64,000 nucleotides of DNA, from assembly GCA_018968885.1 (NCBI GenBank), contig JAGWZK010000009.1:1-64000 (forward strand), written 5' to 3'. Shown piece by piece: positions 42,861 through 51,400 of the stretch. The notes beneath the pieces were generated by a model. The model searched no databases, was not told the origin of the DNA, and saw only the letters and a list, made by a program, of their open reading frames with translations. Both the position numbers and the translations under genes were made by a program. Source of the stretch: Planctomycetota bacterium (GTDB lineage Bacteria > Planctomycetota > Phycisphaerae > Phycisphaerales > UBA1924). Position 1 is the first letter of the stretch. Each line of letters opens with the position of its first letter.

Positions 42861-45095
42861 ATGGCACAGGAAGATGGACAACCCGCAGGCGACTCAGCAC
42901 GTCGACCGCTGCATCGACCAGCCCACGATGCGCCGACTCTCCCCCGCGGTCCGGCGGTTGATCTGCTCACCCCCATCGAAAAAGTGCTGGCCATTGTCAC
43001 CTCGCTGCGTCCAGCGGCAATTCGCGGTCTAGCCGCCTTGGAATTGACCAACGTCGGGCGGCTGATTGCGCACGTTCCTATGCGAGTGGAGAAACTCGCT
43101 GCCGAGGCGCCGATTGCCGAACTTGTTGCCGGGCAGAATGTGTCGGCGCGAGGCGAGGTGGTGGCAACGCGAATTCTCACGCGTCCTGCGACGAGCAAGC
43201 CGCGATTTCAGGCGGCGGTCGTCGATGGTGCCTCGCGCTTGGATTGCACGTGGTTCAACATGAGCTACTTGCAGGATCGCATCACGCCGGGGATGCGGAT
43301 TCGCGTGGAGGGGAAGCTCAGCAAGTATCTTGGCGGTCTGCAACTGGTCAACCCGAAATGGGAAGCACTGCCCCAACAAGGTGTTGAACCCGCGCTGCGC
43401 GAGGAGATCTTGCAGCCGGTGTATCCGGCGAGTGAGCGAGCCCCCACTGCGGTGATTCATAAGGCGATCCTGACTGTGCTCGATGTTGCCTTGCCATTGA
43501 TTGAAGATCATTTGCCAGATCGATATCGATCAGATCGCGATCTGGTTGCACTCGCCGAGGCGTATCGATTGGTGCATGCTCCTGCGCATGAGGATGACTA
43601 TCTGCGCGGGCGGCGCCGGCTGGCCTTTGATGAATTGCTGCTGTTGCAATTGGGCGTGCACCTCAAGCGTGCCCACCTGCGGCAGACCCTGAGCGCCACG
43701 CCTCTGACTCACTCTGAGGTGCTGGATCATCGCATTCGTGCTCTTGTTCCGTTTGAGCTGACGCCTGCTCAGGACAGCGTGGTGAAGGAGGTTGTCGCCG
43801 ACCTCACCAAGCCAACTCCGGCGAATCGTTTGATTCAAGGTGATGTCGGCGCGGGAAAGACCATCATCGCTCTCTACGGCATGTTGATGGCAGCGGCAAG
43901 TGGGCATCAAGCCGCATTGATGGCTCCGACGGAGATTCTGGCCGAACAGCATTTCAAGAGCATCACGCAGATCCTGGCGAATTCTCCGCACTCGCGCGTG
44001 CAGGTGAGGTTGCTGACGGGCGCCACGCCCGCTGCAGAGCGGCGCGCGATTCTGAAAGGACTTGTCGCCGAAGCCGGATCAGATCGCGTTGATCTCCTGA
44101 TCGGTACGCATGCACTGCTCACCGAGTCTGTTCGGTTTGCCTCACTTGCGGTTGCGATCATCGATGAGCAACATCGTTTCGGTGTCGCGCAGCGAGCGCG
44201 GCTGCGAACGTCGGCGACGGTAGATGATGGCACCGGCGAGCCGAAGACGCCACATGTGATCGTGATGACGGCGACGCCAATCCCCCGGACGCTGGCGATC
44301 ACACTCTTTGGCGATCTGGATATCTCGACCGTGCGGGGATTGCCTCCGGGACGTAAACCAATTACAACCCGGGTGGTCAAGCATGACAAGCGCAGCGCGG
44401 TATACGAGTTCGTGCGCGAACGGATTGAAGCAGGTGAGCAGGCGTTCATCGTCGCGCCCGCGATCGAAGATGCAGGCAACGCCGCGGCAAAGAGTGTGAA
44501 AACACTCATGCTGGAATTGCAATCGGGCCTGTTGAAGGGGTGCCACCTGGCGATGATGCATGGCAAACTCGCGCCGCCGACGCGCGATGAGATCATGGGA
44601 AAGTTTCGCGCCCGCGAGATTCAAGCCCTGGTGGCGACGACTGTCATCGAAGTTGGTGTGGATATTCCCAACGCGACTGTCATGGTGATTGAAGATGCCG
44701 ATCGCTTCGGACTGGCTCAGTTGCACCAGTTGCGGGGGCGTGTCGGTCGTGGCGAGCGCGCCTCAGTGTGCGCGCTTCTCGCCAGCGGAGCGATCACTGA
44801 ATCTGGAATGGCAAGACTTGAGGCCATTGCCAGCACGCAGGACGGATTCAAGATCGCCGAAGTCGATTTTGAATTGCGTGGTCCGGGTGAAATCTTCGGC
44901 ACACGGCAGTCGGGACTGCCTCCTTTCAAGGTCGCAGATCTCGCGCACGACATGGACCTCTTGAATCTGGCACGCATCGACGCTGCGGCATGGGTTGCTC
45001 GTTCGCCAGAACTCAGAGCCCCGGACGAACGCCTGTTGCGGCGGCGATTGATGATGCGGTATGGAGAGTCCCTGGGTCTGGGAGATGTTGGCTGA
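42861..45095 (+). CDS. recG: ATP-dependent DNA helicase RecG
   Basis: The 744-residue protein has an N-terminal wedge/OB domain (LRPAAIRGLAALELTNVGRLIAHVP, ... KLSKYLGGLQLVNPKWE), then the helicase core: GDVGAGKTIIAL (Walker A), MAPTEILAEQHF, GTHALL, DEQHRFGV (motif II), VMTATPIPRTLA, and the RecG-specific QLHQLRGRVGRGE and QSGLP segments near the end. RecG unwinds and regresses stalled forks. It follows DUF971 by 15 bases and ends six bases before the convergent MlaE-like gene. Confidence 0.96.
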   Translation: MAQEDGQPAGDSARRPLHRPAHDAPTLPRGPAVDLLTPIEKVLAIVTSLRPAAIRGLAALELTNVGRLIAHVPMRVEKLAAEAPIAELVAGQNVSARGEVVATRILTRPATSKPRFQAAVVDGASRLDCTWFNMSYLQDRITPGMRIRVEGKLSKYLGGLQLVNPKWEALPQQGVEPALREEILQPVYPASERAPTAVIHKAILTVLDVALPLIEDHLPDRYRSDRDLVALAEAYRLVHAPAHEDDYLRGRRRLAFDELLLLQLGVHLKRAHLRQTLSATPLTHSEVLDHRIRALVPFELTPAQDSVVKEVVADLTKPTPANRLIQGDVGAGKTIIALYGMLMAAASGHQAALMAPTEILAEQHFKSITQILANSPHSRVQVRLLTGATPAAERRAILKGLVAEAGSDRVDLLIGTHALLTESVRFASLAVAIIDEQHRFGVAQRARLRTSATVDDGTGEPKTPHVIVMTATPIPRTLAITLFGDLDISTVRGLPPGRKPITTRVVKHDKRSAVYEFVRERIEAGEQAFIVAPAIEDAGNAAAKSVKTLMLELQSGLLKGCHLAMMHGKLAPPTRDEIMGKFRAREIQALVATTVIEVGVDIPNATVMVIEDADRFGLAQLHQLRGRVGRGERASVCALLASGAITESGMARLEAIASTQDGFKIAEVDFELRGPGEIFGTRQSGLPPFKVADLAHDMDLLNLARIDAAAWVARSPELRAPDERLLRRRLMMRYGESLGLGDVG

Positions 45096-45101
45096 TCCCA
45101 A

Positions 45102-45749
45102 TCACGTCAACTTCAAGGCAAAGAAGATTGCTGTGAAGATCAAGTCGGCGATCGTGATGGCCACGATGCATTGCACAACCGTTGCCGTGGTGCTGCGTCC
45201 CACACCATCCGCACCCGACGAAGTGCCGACCAGTTTCAAACCGTTGGCACAGGCAATCGTGCCCACCAGAAGGCCGAAGATTCCCGCCTTGGCCACCCCA
45301 GTCAGAAAATCGACCATCTTGGCCTGCTGAAGTGTGTTTTCGATATAGGTTACGCGGGGAATATCCAGAGCCAGAACACTGACGGCCATGGTGCCGATCT
45401 CTGCCGCGATGGATGCCCCGGCAAAGCCGGTGAGCACGATGGAGCCAATCAGCGGCCCAAGTTCTCGCAGAATGGCGACACCGATGATGTTGGCCACTGC
45501 CTCGCGGCTGCCGTATTCATCTGATGGGGGCGCGAGTTGCAGAGCCAGAATCAACCCAACGCACGCGGAAACCAGGCACACGATGAGGATCGATCGCACA
45601 CCCACGCGGACCATCTGAGTGACTACCGCAGTGCGCCCAAACCACGCCAGAGGCCAAGCAGCGGAAGGTGACAACGTAGAGCCACGCCGAAAGCCCGATG
45701 GCTTGGGAGGAGTCGAGGGGTGTTCCGTTGTCTGCGAAGGGTCAGACAT
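45102..45749 (-). CDS. MlaE-family ABC permease with an internal deletion
   Basis: The 215-residue protein has family motifs at each end: VVTQMVRVGVRSILIVCLVSACVGLILALQ, then ELGPLIGSIVLTGFAGASIAAEIGTM, and ADGVGRSTTATVVQC near the C-terminus. Typical MlaE is about 255-270 residues; here roughly 50 residues are missing after AEIGTMAVS (about 124), removing the EQIDAL region and one or two helices, although the frame stays open. It may be a genuine variant, a decaying gene or an assembly or indel artefact. No MlaF ATPase or MCE gene is present. It lies 47 bases after the STAS gene on the same strand. Confidence 0.75.
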   Translation of the reverse strand: MSDPSQTTEHPSTPPKPSGFRRGSTLSPSAAWPLAWFGRTAVVTQMVRVGVRSILIVCLVSACVGLILALQLAPPSDEYGSREAVANIIGVAILRELGPLIGSIVLTGFAGASIAAEIGTMAVSVLALDIPRVTYIENTLQQAKMVDFLTGVAKAGIFGLLVGTIACANGLKLVGTSSGADGVGRSTTATVVQCIVAITIADLIFTAIFFALKLT

Positions 45750-45796
45750 GCCCGCAGTGCACCGCGCCAGTCAGTCGCTTGACTGCCGCGATTCCG

Positions 45797-46141
45797 TCAA
45801 AGCTGCAATCCTGCTTCGACATCGGGCACAATAGAGAACACCGTATTGAGTCTCGTCAGATCAATGATGCTCTTGACCTTTGGCGACAACCCAGCCAGTG
45901 CGAGTTTGGCCCCTCGGGACTTGGTGCGTTGCAGGGCCTCGACCAGCGTGGCCAGTCCCGGCGTGTTGATGTACTCCACCTTGGAGAGATCGACGACCAG
46001 CAATGGTGTCTTCTTCTCATTGGCACTGCGCAGCGCTTCTTGAAAGGGCTTGGCCTCTGTATAGCCGATATCGCCGATGGGGGTCACGACCATGGCGGGG
46101 CCGCGTTGATCGATGTTGATGGTGAGAAGGCCCGCAGGCAT
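45797..46141 (-). CDS. STAS-domain anti-anti-sigma factor-like protein
   Basis: The 114-residue single STAS domain contains VVVDLSKVEYINTPGLATLVEAL, where Thr60 replaces the phosphorylated Ser of SpoIIAA/RsbV proteins; Thr can also be phosphorylated. Such proteins bind HATPase kinases and release sigma factors or other partners. It begins two bases after the HATPase gene on the same strand, so the two make a partner-switching pair. MlaB is also a STAS protein, so an alternative role with the downstream MlaE-like permease is possible. Confidence 0.88.
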   Translation of the reverse strand: MPAGLLTINIDQRGPAMVVTPIGDIGYTEAKPFQEALRSANEKKTPLLVVDLSKVEYINTPGLATLVEALQRTKSRGAKLALAGLSPKVKSIIDLTRLNTVFSIVPDVEAGLQL

Positions 46142-46143
46142 GC

Positions 46144-46689
46144 TCAGGCAACCTCCTTGGAAGACTTTGTTTTCTCTGATGCTGCGTCATTGCAGCAGGG
46201 TTCATCGTTCTCACACCGACAGCTCGCACCCGGCAGCGCCGACTTTGGTCCGGCACCCTGCTTGAACATGGTCAATTTCATCCCCTGCCCGGGACGCTGT
46301 GCGTAGGTCGCTTCGTCCATGACCTGCTTGATGATGTGAACGCCAAGACCACCCGGCCTCACATCATCCAGATCGCGGCTCTTGATCTTCTCCGGATCCA
46401 CCTGCCTCGCCTCGTCCTCAATCTCGATGCGAATCCGCGGCGGACTTTCAGCATTGCCCGCAGTTCCGGCCTCAGACCAGATGGAGACCCAAATCGGGCG
46501 GTCCGTCTGACGGTCGTAGCCATGCCGAAAGACGTTGCAGAGTGCTTCATCCAAAGCCAGAGCGATCTGCGAGCAGTCCATGTCAGAGAAACCGGACCGC
46601 CGCGCAATCCAAGAGACCATCTCTCTGGCCCCGGAAAGGAGCATGGGGTCACTCTGCATCTGGAGTTTCACAATCGGCGATGCGTTCAA
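46144..46689 (-). CDS. HATPase_c anti-sigma factor-like serine kinase (RsbW type)
   Basis: The 181-residue protein has the GHKL ATP-binding fold of RsbW/SpoIIAB: ALDEALCNVFRHG (N-box with E48 and N52) and DVRPGGLGVHIIKQVMD (G-box). The start is TTG at 46689 with GGAGG six bases before it, overlapping the stop of the upstream gene (TTGA). It is followed two bases later by the STAS gene. A Cys-rich tail (CRCENDEPCCND) after about residue 155 is unusual and might bind metal. No PP2C phosphatase or sigma factor is adjacent. Confidence 0.88.
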   Translation of the reverse strand: MNASPIVKLQMQSDPMLLSGAREMVSWIARRSGFSDMDCSQIALALDEALCNVFRHGYDRQTDRPIWVSIWSEAGTAGNAESPPRIRIEIEDEARQVDPEKIKSRDLDDVRPGGLGVHIIKQVMDEATYAQRPGQGMKLTMFKQGAGPKSALPGASCRCENDEPCCNDAASEKTKSSKEVA

Positions 46690-47009
46690 AGCGTGCCTCC
46701 TGCACCGGTTGCAGGCCCCGAATCCTCGGCAGCCAGGCGTGCCTTCCACGCGTCGATGGCTCGATCACGCTCCGGCTCTGATGCGGTGGAATCGTATCCG
46801 AGGGTGGTCCCCTCCATCTGTTCATGGGTGGTGATCGCCAGCAGCCGCGTCGTCGCATCATCCGAATCGAGCATGCGCACAAGATCGCGCCGAGTTGAGC
46901 GATCCCCCGATCGCGCGGCAGCCATAACGGCAGAGATCAGGGCAGAAACAGCTGCCACTCCCGATGCCTCTGCCAGCCAAGATGACACGCCCTGACCTTC
47001 GTCAGCCAT
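46686..47009 (-). CDS. Small hypothetical protein at the head of the partner-switch operon
   Basis: The 107-residue protein from ATG 47009 has an Ala-rich hydrophobic segment (VAAVSALISAVMAAARSGD) followed by RRDLVRMLDSDDATTRLLAI, then a charged tail. Its stop overlaps the TTG start of the HATPase gene (TTGA). The frame stays open to 47204 and would add 65 residues encoded by the 21-bp repeat tract; that extension lacks a ribosome-binding site and is likely non-coding. The family is unknown. Confidence 0.55.
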   Translation of the reverse strand: MADEGQGVSSWLAEASGVAAVSALISAVMAAARSGDRSTRRDLVRMLDSDDATTRLLAITTHEQMEGTTLGYDSTASEPERDRAIDAWKARLAAEDSGPATGAGGTL

Positions 47010-47074
47010 GAATGAGCTTAGGAGGGTGAGGCGCTTGGATGAGTATGGCGATGATCGACTTGAACCCTCGATCA

Positions 47075-47200
47075 CTCCATTCAGGGGTGCTTCTGCTCCA
47101 TCAAGGGGTGATTCTGTTTCATCAAAGGGTGCAAATGCTCCATTCACAGGGCTGAAGAGAGCATCCAAAGGCATGAAGATCGCATGCAAACCTGCTTTTC
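47075..47200. repeat. 21-bp imperfect tandem repeat tract (about six units)
   Basis: Units begin at 47075, 47096, 47117, 47138, 47159 and 47180 and share a CTCCAT-CAAGGGGTG core that decays toward the end. Because the period is a multiple of three and stop codons are absent, both strands encode heptads: plus-strand PFRGASA, PSRGDSV, SSKGANA; minus-strand LDALFSP, VNGAFAP, FDETESP. It lies between two divergent genes and is probably non-coding. A role as a regulatory or recombination element is possible. Confidence 0.7.
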
Positions 47201-47359
47201 TCATCTTTTCATATGGTGATCTTCAGTTGCACCCTTCCTCCGTCGATGCTCCCCTGAAAATCCGCCAGGGCACATCGTTCCACGTGGAAGGATTGCGTTG
47301 CTCGGCTGAATCAATGTGCCGATGCCTCTTGAGGGCGATTGGCACTGTGGAGTCATCCC

Positions 47360-48055
47360 ATGGGCATCGTTCCGACCACACGATTGGGCAAAGTTCAGTT
47401 CTATGAATCGCATCTGGATGCATGGAGCGGCAACGCCGTTGCCATCGGCCTCACCGCCGCGCAGGTGACCAACCTGAGCGAGCTCACCGCCGATGCCCGC
47501 AAGGCGTATGACGATGCCGAGTTGGCGCGGATCGCTTCCAAATCCGCGACGCAGGCGTTTTATGATGCGGTGCGGGCGATGCACAACGGCTCGGGCGCGG
47601 GCGCTGACATGATCGATGCGATCCGCCTCAAGGCCCAGAACACCAACGATCCCAATGTCTACACGCTGGCCCAGATTCCCCCGCCCGCGCCTCCGGGCAC
47701 GACGCCCCCTCCCGGCACTCCCTTTGATTTCACCGTCGGTCTTTTGCAGGATGGCGCGGTGGAACTCAAGTGGAAGTGCAACAACCCCAGCGGCACGCAG
47801 GGCACCATCTACGAAGTGAAGCGTCGCATCGGTGAATCCGGCGCGTTCCAGTTCGTCGGCGCGATCGGTGTGCGCACCTTCATCGATGACACGATTCCTT
47901 CCGGCTCCAGCCCGGTGACGTATCAGGTGACGGGTGTGCGCTCGACGCAACGCGGCAACCCCGCGCAGTTCACCGTGAGCTTTGGCAGTGGCGGCGGTGG
48001 CGGCTTTGCCATCACCAGCGTCAAAGAGACTTCGCCAGCGCGAATCGCTGCGTGA
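47360..48055 (+). CDS. FN3-type protein of a planctomycete family
   Basis: The 231-residue protein starts MGIVPTTRLGKVQFYESHLDAW, with a helical N-terminal domain (about 1-100) rich in Ala. A Pro-rich linker (PPPAPPGTTPPPGTPF) leads to a fibronectin type III-like beta-sandwich (about 120-215; GAVELKWKC, YEVKRRIGESGAFQFVG, VTYQVTGVRS), then a glycine run. I recall this arrangement from other planctomycetes but know no function. It has no signal peptide. GGAG lies eight bases before the ATG, and a strong terminator follows. Confidence 0.8.
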   Translation: MGIVPTTRLGKVQFYESHLDAWSGNAVAIGLTAAQVTNLSELTADARKAYDDAELARIASKSATQAFYDAVRAMHNGSGAGADMIDAIRLKAQNTNDPNVYTLAQIPPPAPPGTTPPPGTPFDFTVGLLQDGAVELKWKCNNPSGTQGTIYEVKRRIGESGAFQFVGAIGVRTFIDDTIPSGSSPVTYQVTGVRSTQRGNPAQFTVSFGSGGGGGFAITSVKETSPARIAA

Positions 48056-48077
48056 GATCACCAGCACGTGAAGATCC

Positions 48078-48110
48078 GGGCACCTCATCGCATGATGGGG
48101 TGCCCTTTTT
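48078..48110 (+). terminator. Rho-independent terminator of the FN3-type gene
   Basis: GGGCACCTCATC pairs with GATGGGGTGCCC over 12 positions (one T-G wobble) around a 4-base loop, directly followed by TTTTT. It lies 22 bases past the stop. Confidence 0.92.
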
Positions 48111-48190
48111 CATTGAGCTTTTGATGTTGAACTCTGTCACTTGCCCCTTTTGCCACTTCCTCACGTCACTCCTACCGTCCCCTTTGGAGC

Positions 48191-48206
48191 CCCGCCGAAG
48201 GGCGGG
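48191..48206 (+). promoter_or_regulatory. GC hairpin overlapping the guaA ribosome-binding region
   Basis: CCCGCC-GAAG-GGCGGG is a perfect 6-bp stem ending eight bases before the guaA ATG. It may cover the only purine-rich, SD-like stretch (GGGCGGG) and so modulate translation. In a GC-rich genome this could be incidental. It shows no purine riboswitch features. Confidence 0.3.
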
Positions 48207-48214
48207 ATGTGCAC

Positions 48215-49825
48215 ATGAGTACGTTGTCGGCACCCCTCTCCGGTTCACTCCCCACTCCACCAGCAGGCACGCAGATCGTCCCGATCGTGGACTTCGGCGG
48301 CCAGACCGCCCAGCTCATCGCGCGCCGCGTCCGCGAGTGTGGTGTCTTCTCCATGCTCATCTCGCCCCGCATGTCGGCTGCCGAGATCGCCAAACTCAAG
48401 CCATCGGGCATCATCCTCTCTGGCGGCCCCTCCAGCGTCTACGACGACGGCTCACCGCAGATCGATCCTGCCGTTTTTGACCTGGGTGTTCCCGTCCTGG
48501 GCATCTGTTACGGCATGCAACTGGCCTGTCAGGTGCTGGGTGCCACCGTCAGCCGCGGCAGTCATCGCGAGTTCGGCCGCGCTCAGATCGATATCTCCTC
48601 AGCAGGCACCGCTCGCGGCGGCCTCTTTCACGGTGTCCCATCGCACACCACCGTCTGGATGTCTCACGGCGATCAGGTGACAGATCTGAACAAAGCCGAC
48701 CTCGAAGTCATCGCCTCCACCCCCACCTGCCCCTACGCCGCCGTTCGCTCCCGCGCGGGCAAGCGCACCTTCATCGGCGTGCAGTTCCACCCCGAAGTCA
48801 CGCACACGCCCCACGGCCGCGACCTGATCCGCAACTTCCTCTTTGACACCTGTCAGTGCGCTGGCGATTGGAAAATGGCTGACTTTGCCAACGCCGTCAG
48901 CGCCCGCGTGCGCGATCAGGTCGGCAGTGGCCATGTGATCTGCGGCCTCTCCGGCGGTGTGGATTCTTCCGTCGTCGCAGCGCTCCTCCGCAAAGCCATC
49001 GGCCCGCAGCTCCACTGCGTCTTTGTCGATACCGGCCTGCTTCGCTCCGGTGAGCGCGATCTGGTCGAATCCACCTTCCGCGACCACTTCAAGATCGACC
49101 TCCGCGTCGTGGATGCCAGCCGCGAGTTCCTCGCCGATCTTTCTGGCATCACTGATCCGCAGGAAAAGCGCCGCCGCATCGGCCACCGCTTCATCGAAGT
49201 CTTCAAGACCGCCGCCGCCAACATCAAAGGTGCCGCGTTCCTGGCCCAGGGCACTCTCTACCCCGATGTCATCGAAAGCGGACACGGCCACGCCGGCCAA
49301 TCCGCCGGCATCAAGCTGCACCACAACGTCGGCGGCCTCCCCAAAGATCTCGGGTTCCAACTCGTCGAACCGCTCCGCGACCTCTTCAAGGATGAAGTCC
49401 GCCGCCTCGGCGAAGTCTTGGGCCTCCCCGAGCAACTCATCTGGCGACACCCCTTCCCCGGCCCGGGTCTTGCCGTTCGCGTCCTGGGTGAAGTGACCGA
49501 ATCCAAGCTCAACCTTCTCCGCGCCTGCGACCAGATCGTTCTCGAAGAAATCGTCGCCGCCAACCTCTACCGCAAGACCAGCCAAGTCTTTGCCGCGCTC
49601 CTCCCCGTCCAGTCCGTGGGCGTGATGGGCGATGGCCGTACCTACGACTACACCGTCGCCGTCCGCGCGGTCGAAACCGAAGACTTCATGTCCGCCGACT
49701 GGTGCCGTCTTCCCTACGAAGTTCTTGGAACCATCTCCAGCCGCATCATCAACGAGGTCCGGGGCGTCAATCGCGTCGTCTACGACATCTCCAGCAAGCC
49801 CCCCGCGACCATCGAATGGGAGTGA
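48215..49825 (+). CDS. guaA: GMP synthase (glutamine-hydrolysing)
   Basis: The 536-residue protein has a class I glutamine amidotransferase domain (nucleophile C98 in [12 protein letters not shown], then FHPEVTHT with the catalytic His and Glu) and an ATP pyrophosphatase domain with the P-loop [15 protein letters not shown]-terminal dimerisation domain ends in PPATIEWE. It converts XMP to GMP. The ATG at 48215 is chosen over an in-frame GTG two codons before. It stands alone without guaB. Confidence 0.97.
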   Translation: MSTLSAPLSGSLPTPPAGTQIVPIVDFGGQTAQLIARRVRECGVFSMLISPRMSAAEIAKLKPSGIILSGGPSSVYDDGSPQIDPAVFDLGVPVLGICYGMQLACQVLGATVSRGSHREFGRAQIDISSAGTARGGLFHGVPSHTTVWMSHGDQVTDLNKADLEVIASTPTCPYAAVRSRAGKRTFIGVQFHPEVTHTPHGRDLIRNFLFDTCQCAGDWKMADFANAVSARVRDQVGSGHVICGLSGGVDSSVVAALLRKAIGPQLHCVFVDTGLLRSGERDLVESTFRDHFKIDLRVVDASREFLADLSGITDPQEKRRRIGHRFIEVFKTAAANIKGAAFLAQGTLYPDVIESGHGHAGQSAGIKLHHNVGGLPKDLGFQLVEPLRDLFKDEVRRLGEVLGLPEQLIWRHPFPGPGLAVRVLGEVTESKLNLLRACDQIVLEEIVAANLYRKTSQVFAALLPVQSVGVMGDGRTYDYTVAVRAVETEDFMSADWCRLPYEVLGTISSRIINEVRGVNRVVYDISSKPPATIEWE

Positions 49826-49980
49826 TTCGCACTTCCTCACCCTTGCCCTCTCGAGCATCAGATCATTCCCCGTAAGGGTGTGTTTTGGGCTCCCTTGGGC
49901 GGTATGCTTGTCTTCGCTCCTGGCCGGATGGTCTGGCCGGAGATTGAGTCTTGTCTGGCTTTGATTCGGATCGCTTCTCC

Positions 49981-51399
49981 ATGGCGCACCACAAGTCCTC
50001 GAACCCCGATATCTTCATCCTTCCCGACCTTGGCGAAGGTGTGCACGAAGCCGAAATGCTCAAGTGGCGCGTCTCTGTTGGCCAGACCGTCAAGGAGCAT
50101 GACATCCTCGCCGACATGGAAACCGACAAGGCCGTAGTCGAGGTTCCCAGCCCCCGCGATGGCACCATCGCCGAGTTGCACGGCGCTGAGGGCGAAATCC
50201 TCCACGTCGGCAACCCACTCGTTACCTACGTCGCATCGGGTGGAGCTGCCGCCCCCGCTGCGAGTAAGCCCGCCGCGACTGCCGAGGCCAAGCCCGCCGC
50301 TTCGACGCACGAAGTCGCCGAACCCGCCGCCCGCACCGAAGATGCCGGCACCGTCGTCGGCAACATGAGCGGTGCCGCGGCAGGTATCTCCGCGGCACCA
50401 GGCAAGGCGTTGGCCACCCCCGCCGTCCGCCGCCTGGCTCGCGACCTCGGCATCGATATCGACAGCGTCTCCGGCTCTGGCATCGGTGGCCGCGTGCTGG
50501 AGCGCGATGTGCGTGCTGCCTCCGGCGGCGCAGCGCCTGCGGTCAATCATGCCGCTCCCGCTCCGGCCCCTGCACGTCCGGCAGCACCAGCGGCACCGGC
50601 ACCGCGTCCTGCTCCAAGCCGCCCGGCACCCGCCGCGTCACCGGCCCCCGCCCCTGCTGCTCCGCGCGTCACCTTTGCCGCGGGCGAAGACATCACCCGC
50701 ATCCCCTTCCGCGGCGTGCGCCGCACCATCGCCACGCGCCTCCGTCAGAGCATCGATCAGGCCGTGCACTTCACGGTCATGGACGAAGCCGATTGCGGAG
50801 CTCTCGACTCGCTTCGCAAGAAGCTCGCCGCAGCCAGCGGCGAAAAGGTCTCCTTCCTCCCATTCGTCGCCTCCGCCATCGCCCGCGTACTGGGTGAATC
50901 GCAGTTCCGCGCCCTCAACGCCACCGTCGATGAGGCCAACCCGGATGCCGCCGAGATCATCCAGCATCGCAGCGTGCACCTGGGCATCGCGACCGATACC
51001 GAAAACGGCCTCATGGTCCCGGTGATCCGCGATGCCGACCGCCTCGGTGTTCTTGAGATCAGCCGCGCCATCGCCGCCACCGCCAACAGCGCCCGCGACC
51101 GCTCCATCGCCCGCGAGAATCTCATGGGCTCGACGTTCACGATCAGCAACGTGGGCAGCCACGCCGGGCGCTTTGCGACTCCCGTCATCAACTATCCCGA
51201 GGTCGCCATCCTCGCCGTCGGTCGCGCTCGCGATGGTGTGGTGGTTCGCAACGGCGGCATCTTCGCCTCCAAGCTGCTGCCCCTGTCGCTGGCCTGCGAC
51301 CACCGCGTTGTGGATGGTGCGACTGCCGCGCTGGCCTTGGCCCGCGTGATCGAACTGCTGCAGTCTCCCGATGTCCTGATGGGCCCCGCCCGCGGCTGA
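49981..51399 (+). CDS. Dihydrolipoyl acyltransferase (E2) of a 2-oxoacid dehydrogenase complex
   Basis: The 472-residue protein has one lipoyl domain with the lipoylated K50 in DMETDKAVVEV, an Ala/Pro linker, a peripheral-subunit-binding domain (ATPAVRRLARDLGIDID, about 140-175), a second very long Pro/Ala linker, and a catalytic domain with HRVVDG (H441, D445). Whether it serves pyruvate, branched-chain or 2-oxoglutarate dehydrogenase is unclear. No E1 or E3 gene is nearby. A TTG ten codons earlier (GGAG eight bases upstream) is an alternative start. It ends one base before the convergent uridine-kinase-like gene. Confidence 0.9.
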   Translation: MAHHKSSNPDIFILPDLGEGVHEAEMLKWRVSVGQTVKEHDILADMETDKAVVEVPSPRDGTIAELHGAEGEILHVGNPLVTYVASGGAAAPAASKPAATAEAKPAASTHEVAEPAARTEDAGTVVGNMSGAAAGISAAPGKALATPAVRRLARDLGIDIDSVSGSGIGGRVLERDVRAASGGAAPAVNHAAPAPAPARPAAPAAPAPRPAPSRPAPAASPAPAPAAPRVTFAAGEDITRIPFRGVRRTIATRLRQSIDQAVHFTVMDEADCGALDSLRKKLAAASGEKVSFLPFVASAIARVLGESQFRALNATVDEANPDAAEIIQHRSVHLGIATDTENGLMVPVIRDADRLGVLEISRAIAATANSARDRSIARENLMGSTFTISNVGSHAGRFATPVINYPEVAILAVGRARDGVVVRNGGIFASKLLPLSLACDHRVVDGATAALALARVIELLQSPDVLMGPARG

Positions 51400-51400
51400 G

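Noticed and set aside
47008-47406. Plus-strand 132-residue frame through the 21-bp repeat tract
   Set aside because: Its only distinctive part is the repeat-derived heptad; it overlaps the start of the FN3-type gene in another frame and has no ribosome-binding site.
48599-49858. 419-residue open frame antisense to guaA
   Set aside because: Repetitive Asp/Glu/Gly/Ala shadow of a strongly GC-biased gene; guaA motifs are intact on the plus strand.
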